Shown piece after piece: positions 61,735-64,000 of a DNA stretch of 64,000 nt. The translations under genes were made by a program, and so were the position numbers. The notes beneath the pieces are model-generated. The model did not search any database. It saw only the letters and a program-made list of their open reading frames with translations, and had not been told where the DNA came from. Numbering within the stretch: the first letter of the stretch is position 1; each line of letters starts with the position of its first letter. Source of the DNA: Pedobacter sp. MR2016-24 (lineage in GTDB: Bacteria; Bacteroidota; Bacteroidia; Sphingobacteriales; Sphingobacteriaceae); assembly GCF_026239655.1 (NCBI RefSeq), contig NZ_JAPIVO010000004.1, positions 496,001 to 560,000 of the forward strand. The letters are read 5' to 3'.

Positions 61735-64000
61735 ATGAAACTTAAATTATTAGCACTGAGCTTATTGGCAGGAGCCGCGACAACCGTTTCAGCACAGCAA
61801 CCAGATCTTGTAAAATATGTAAATACTTTGCAGGGCACCAATTCCAAACATGAACTGACCAGGGGAAACACCTATCCCACTACGGCATTACCTTTTGCCA
61901 TGCATACCTGGACGCCCCAGACCGGCAGGAATGGTGATGGATGGAAGTACCAGTATTTCAAGGATAAGATCCGGGGTTTTCAGCAGGCACATCAGTGCAG
62001 TTCCTGGACCAGGGATTATGCCGTGTTTTCATTTATGCCGATGGTAGACCGGCTGGTGGTCAATGAAAATGACCGTGAGGCTAAATTCAGTCACGCCAAT
62101 GAAATAGCAAAACCCAATTATTATAAAGTACAGTTTGATAACCAGATCACCACAGAAATATCCCCAACGGAACGCGGAGCACAGCTGCGGTTTACATATC
62201 CTAAAGGAAAAAAGAGCTTTCTGGTTTTAGATGGATATACGGGGATGAGTGGCGTAAAAATATATCCGAAGGAAAATAAGATTACTGGTTACGTACATAA
62301 TGGAGAGGGTTTTAAAGAAGGATTCAGGAACTTTTTTGTGATCTGTTTTGATCAGCCATTTCAGGCATATGGCACCTGGGAGAATAAAAGCAACACTGTC
62401 AAAGCAGATTCCATTGCTGCGGAAGGACCCGGAAAAGGGGCCTATCTGCAATTTAAAGCCGGCGCCACGGTGCAGGTAAAAGTAGCTTCTTCTTATATCA
62501 GTATGGATCAGGCAGCACTGAATCTGAAAACAGAATTAGGTGCTGATAAAAGCCTGGAGCAAACGAAGGCGAAGGCGGGAGTGATATGGAATAAATCATT
62601 GGGCAAAGTATTGGTTGAAGGCGGCACAGCAGCGGATAAAGCCACTTTTTACTCTTGTTTTTTCCGGGCCAGTTTGTTCTCCAGGAAATTTTATGAGCTG
62701 GATGCCAAAGGACGGCCTTATTATTTCAGTCCTTATGACGGTAAAATCCATAACGGATATATGTATACCGATACTGGTTTCTGGGATACTTTCAGGGCAC
62801 AATTCCCGTTGAATACGATTATGCATCCTGAAATGCATGGCAGGTATATGCAGGCTTTACTAGATGCGAATAAACAATGTGGATGGCTGCCCTCCTGGTC
62901 CTTCCCAAGTGAAGCCGGCAGTATGATTGGTAACCATGCAATTTCCCTGCTGGCAGATGCCTGGGCAAAAGGAATCAGGACATTTGATCCGAAAGAAGCA
63001 TTGTCCGCTTATTTGCATGAGGCAACCAATAAAGGTCCCTGGGGACCAGCGAACGGTCGTGATGGCTGGAAAGAGTACTTTCAGTTAGGCTATGTTCCTT
63101 ATCCAAAATACAGGGAGGCGACGGCAAAAACACTGGAATATGCTTATGATGATTACTGTGGCTGGCAACTGGCCACAACTACCGGGAATGCATATTATGC
63201 GGGTATATTTGGCAGGCAGATGTACAATTACAAAAATGTATATGATGCCTCTACCAGATTTATGAGAGGCAGGGGGACAGATGGCGCATGGGCACCTAAA
63301 TTTGATCCTGCAGAATGGGGCGGACCTTTTACGGAAGGTAATGCATGGCACTGGCAATGGTCGGTTTTTCAGGATATTGAAGGACTTACCAAACTAATGG
63401 GTGGGGAACAAAACTTTACGGCTAAGCTTGATTCCGTATTCAGTGAACCAAATAGGGTTAACGTAGGATCTTATGGGGGAATGATCCATGAAATGACAGA
63501 AATGGTCATGGCAGATATGGGGCAGTACGCGCATGGGAATCAGCCAATTCAGCACATGGTTTACCTGTATAATTATGCGGGACAGCCCTGGAAGTCCCAG
63601 TATTATGCCCGCAAAGTAATGAGCAAATTATACGATGCTACAGAAAATGGTTATCCCGGAGATGAAGATCAGGGCCAGACCTCTTCCTGGTATGTGTTAA
63701 GTGCGCTGGGTTTTTACAGTGTTACACCCGGAACAGATCAGTACGCTCTGGGCAGTCCTGTATTTAAAAAGACCACCATCAGCCTGGAGAATGGAAAGAA
63801 ATTTATCATTGAAGCACCTGAGAATACGGCTGAAAATGTTTATATCAAATCAGCCACTCTTAATGGAAAAACATACACTGCCAACTTTATCCGGCACAGT
63901 GACCTGGTCAATGGTGGTGTGTTAAAATTAGATATGTCGCCCAAACCGGAGATGAAAAGGGGGCTCTCTGCGGCTGACAAGCCTTTCTCTTTGAGTCAGG
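61735..64000 (+). CDS. GH92-family glycosidase with Gln at the general-acid position (3' end outside window)
   Basis: The gene runs past the window end; about 755 codons are visible. It has a signal peptide ending in VSAQQ and the two-domain GH92 plan. Motifs include NTLQGTNSKHELTRGNTYPTT near 30, FWDTFRAQFPL near 350, the base Asp motif GDEDQGQTSSWY (Asp643 and Asp645), and GNQPIQH near 601-607. Ordinary GH92 exo-alpha-mannosidases have GNEP there, the Glu being the general acid; here it is Gln603. This change is known from GH92 enzymes that remove mannose from mannosyl-phosphate esters. Ca2+ dependence is expected. Confidence 0.9.
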   Translation, partial: MKLKLLALSLLAGAATTVSAQQPDLVKYVNTLQGTNSKHELTRGNTYPTTALPFAMHTWTPQTGRNGDGWKYQYFKDKIRGFQQAHQCSSWTRDYAVFSFMPMVDRLVVNENDREAKFSHANEIAKPNYYKVQFDNQITTEISPTERGAQLRFTYPKGKKSFLVLDGYTGMSGVKIYPKENKITGYVHNGEGFKEGFRNFFVICFDQPFQAYGTWENKSNTVKADSIAAEGPGKGAYLQFKAGATVQVKVASSYISMDQAALNLKTELGADKSLEQTKAKAGVIWNKSLGKVLVEGGTAADKATFYSCFFRASLFSRKFYELDAKGRPYYFSPYDGKIHNGYMYTDTGFWDTFRAQFPLNTIMHPEMHGRYMQALLDANKQCGWLPSWSFPSEAGSMIGNHAISLLADAWAKGIRTFDPKEALSAYLHEATNKGPWGPANGRDGWKEYFQLGYVPYPKYREATAKTLEYAYDDYCGWQLATTTGNAYYAGIFGRQMYNYKNVYDASTRFMRGRGTDGAWAPKFDPAEWGGPFTEGNAWHWQWSVFQDIEGLTKLMGGEQNFTAKLDSVFSEPNRVNVGSYGGMIHEMTEMVMADMGQYAHGNQPIQHMVYLYNYAGQPWKSQYYARKVMSKLYDATENGYPGDEDQGQTSSWYVLSALGFYSVTPGTDQYALGSPVFKKTTISLENGKKFIIEAPENTAENVYIKSATLNGKTYTANFIRHSDLVNGGVLKLDMSPKPEMKRGLSAADKPFSLSQ

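Overview
The window looks like a chromosomal segment of a Bacteroidetes bacterium of the Sphingobacteriaceae, most likely Pedobacter or a close relative. The evidence is the SusC/SusD pairs, the Bacteroidetes-type (subtype iii) type VI secretion genes, TAnnTTTG-type -7 promoter boxes, a Kdp operon with a split KdpD, and many lipoproteins with DUF numbers typical of Pedobacter. Genus is an inference from gene content only.

Layout: (1) 1-1.3 kb: the end of a YeeE/YedE transporter pair and a helical-repeat protein. (2) 1.3-3.6 kb: an AT-rich accessory patch abutting tRNA-Pro, with one intact small membrane protein and relics of two immunity-type genes, a DUF7660 protein and a stand-alone EF-Tu domain III protein with an internal amber codon. 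(3) 4.0-13.0 kb: the high-affinity K+ uptake operon, running small peptide, kdpF, kdpA, kdpB, kdpC, porin, small membrane protein, short KdpD, separate histidine kinase. No KdpE is present. (4) 13.0-19.0 kb: a marR-hutH-hutU-hutI-hutG histidine degradation operon on the minus strand, with a perfect 25-bp inverted repeat just upstream of marR. (5) 19.1-24.0 kb: a 2OG-Fe(II) oxygenase, an 11-bp-phased GACCTG array, a YceI-porin-YceI group, a Fpg/Nei DNA glycosylase and the 3' relic of an outer-membrane barrel gene. (6) 24.0-41.3 kb: a T6SSiii locus with tssK, N, G, F, E, two TssO/P-like genes, a PKD protein, tssR, tssH, B, C, a flavodoxin-fold gene, and four Hcp/TssD genes in an ABAB duplication. 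VgrG, PAAR and obvious effectors are absent. (7) 41.5-43.4 kb: a DUF4142 lipoprotein behind two tandem 86-bp leader repeats, and a DinB-like protein. (8) 43.6-64.0 kb: a glycan-utilisation locus with two SusC/SusD pairs, seven auxiliary surface lipoproteins (fasciclin-like, F5/8C, DUF5007, DUF5008, DUF4983, DUF1735-PA14, PKD) and a GH92 enzyme cut by the window end.

Three observations deserve most attention. First, an 81-86-bp module sits directly in front of three different start codons (kdpC, the kdp porin, and twice in tandem before the DUF4142 gene). It consists of a false start codon, a long palindrome and an A-rich translation-initiation region; three of the four copies begin with the same mini-ORF, Met-Lys-Pro-Ser-stop. 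Second, the GH92 enzyme carries Gln where the family's general acid Glu is expected, which suggests mannosyl-phosphate uncapping rather than ordinary alpha-mannosidase activity. Third, the GACCTG array repeats at exactly 11 bp and is fused to a near-perfect hairpin.

All positions were read by eye from the sequence. No database search was run.
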